Below, piece by piece: positions 63,010-64,000 of a stretch of 64,000 bases of DNA (position 1 is its first letter; each line of letters begins with the position of its first letter). The stretch comes from an uncultured Pelagibacteraceae bacterium (lineage in GTDB: Bacteria; Pseudomonadota; Alphaproteobacteria; Pelagibacterales; Pelagibacteraceae). The position numbers and the translations under genes were made by a program. Under the pieces are notes generated by a model. It was not told the origin of the DNA, searched no databases, and worked only from the letters and a program-made list of their open reading frames with translations. The stretch lies in contig CACJTU010000007.1 of the NCBI GenBank assembly GCA_902596375.1, positions 1 to 64,000 on the forward strand, given 5' to 3'.

Positions 63010-63261
63010 GTAGGGGCGTTCTGTTGCCAGGTGCCCCATACCCCGTTTGCTTAATTAACTGAGTTAATTAGGCAGCAAGTGCGTAACTTTCGTTAGCAAT
63101 TATAAATTAGCCCGTTACGGTGGAACAATCCCGAACGAAAGAATAGCCTTTAGTCACCCGTCGAATCTAGTTCACCCCCATAAGTTGTAATGGTGGAGGT
63201 GGTGGGTACTGCCCCCACGTCCGCAATGGTTATTACGAAATTCGTTTATCGTCGTAGTTGG
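63010..63261 (-). ncRNA. ssrA: tmRNA, circularly permuted two-piece form (acceptor piece ~63191-63261, coding piece ~63010-63179)
   Basis: Minus strand: acceptor piece ends GTGGGGGCAGTACCCAC-CACCTCC-ACCA, 11-nt spacer, then GGGGGTGAACTAGATTCGACGGG...; 7-bp acceptor stem GGGGGUG/CACCUCC; tag ORF GCTAACGAAAGTTACGCACTTGCTGCCTAA (63097-63068) = ANESYALAA. Confidence 0.93.
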
Positions 63262-63312
63262 AAAACCAACATTATTAATATAAAAGTAATTTCAATAGAT
63301 TCAATAACAATC

Positions 63313-64000
63313 ATGAAATTAACTAAAGAACAACAAGAAGAAATAAAAAATCAACAATCTCAAAGCAGTCAAACAAAAAGAGTTACTGCTCCTGAGCTTG
63401 AAAAAATACTATATGAAGCAATTCCAGCTTTGGATCATGGTTTTGTAAGAGTTGTTGATTATATGGGTGATGACACATCTATAGTTCAATCAGCTAGAGT
63501 ATCTTACGGAAAAGGAACCAAGCAAGTTTCAACAGATAAAGGATTGATTAAATATTTGATGAGGCACTGGCACAGCACACCGTTTGAAATGTGCGAAATT
63601 AAATACCATATTAAGCTTCCAATATTTATTGCCAGACAATGGATTAGACACAGAACGGCAAATGTAAACGAATATTCTGCAAGGTATTCAATTCTAGATA
63701 AAGAATTTTATTTGCCATCACAAGAAAATTTAGCTGCTCAATCAACTAGCAACCGACAGGGTAGAGGAGATGTCTTGCAAGGAAAACAGGCGGAGGAAGT
63801 TTTGGAACTTTTAAAAAGTGATGCAGAGAGAACTTATGACAATTATGAGACTATGCTTAATGAAAGATTTGATGGATCAAAAATTGATGAAAATAAAAAA
63901 GGTTTAGCTAGAGAACTTGCAAGAATGAATTTAACACTAAATACCTATACCCAATGGTATTGGAAAACTGATTTACTAAACTTGATGAATTTTTTAAGAT
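63313..64000 (+). CDS. thyX: Flavin-dependent thymidylate synthase, truncated by window end
   Basis: Hand translation from ATG 63313; [19 protein letters not shown] matches the ThyX RHRx7S motif. Confidence 0.95.
   Translation, partial: MKLTKEQQEEIKNQQSQSSQTKRVTAPELEKILYEAIPALDHGFVRVVDYMGDDTSIVQSARVSYGKGTKQVSTDKGLIKYLMRHWHSTPFEMCEIKYHIKLPIFIARQWIRHRTANVNEYSARYSILDKEFYLPSQENLAAQSTSNRQGRGDVLQGKQAEEVLELLKSDAERTYDNYETMLNERFDGSKIDENKKGLARELARMNLTLNTYTQWYWKTDLLNLMNFLR

Overview
AT-rich, densely packed alphaproteobacterial chromosome segment. Gene content and order (split pntA, DUF1013/TrcR, permuted two-piece tmRNA, an orphan 5S rRNA beside a polysaccharide island) fit SAR11/Pelagibacterales; this is inference from sequence only. 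(1) ~1-14.3 kb is a surface-glycan island: NDP-sugar epimerases, GT4, a PglC-like phosphoglycosyl transferase, DegT aminotransferase, a FlaA1/PglF-like dehydratase, O-antigen ligase/polymerase, KdsA, a CBS-only protein, a divergent KdsB-like cytidylyltransferase and several orphan proteins. It ends at a lone 5S rRNA followed by rpmJ. (2) ~14.4-59.1 kb is mostly core: pntA1/A2/B, initiator tRNA-Met, rpsU, trcR, rpmE, efp, fba-pgk-gap-tkt, zapA, ruvC-like, tolQRAB-pal-cpoB, tilS, ftsH, folP, glmM, thiD, purA, rpoH, rluD, tRNA-Arg, an ABC-2 exporter, xseB-ispA-dxs, aroC, pdxH, a polyprenyl synthase, S49 peptidase, glyQS, ppdK. (3) ~59.2-63.0 kb is a small accessory island: two paralogous polysaccharide deacetylases, a glycosyltransferase-like gene, a formyltransferase, and a degenerate copy of the ppdK 3' end. 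(4) A circularly permuted tmRNA on the minus strand and a truncated thyX close the window. Most notable observations: a putative dedicated promoter placed exactly for the unlinked 5S rRNA; the ppdK-tail remnant marking the history of the second island; a phage-type RuvC in a locus lacking ruvA/ruvB; an initiator tRNA with A29:U41; a two-piece tmRNA with tag ANESYALAA; and a divergent CMP-ulosonate cassette with orphan proteins. I found no CRISPR array, transposase or integrase.
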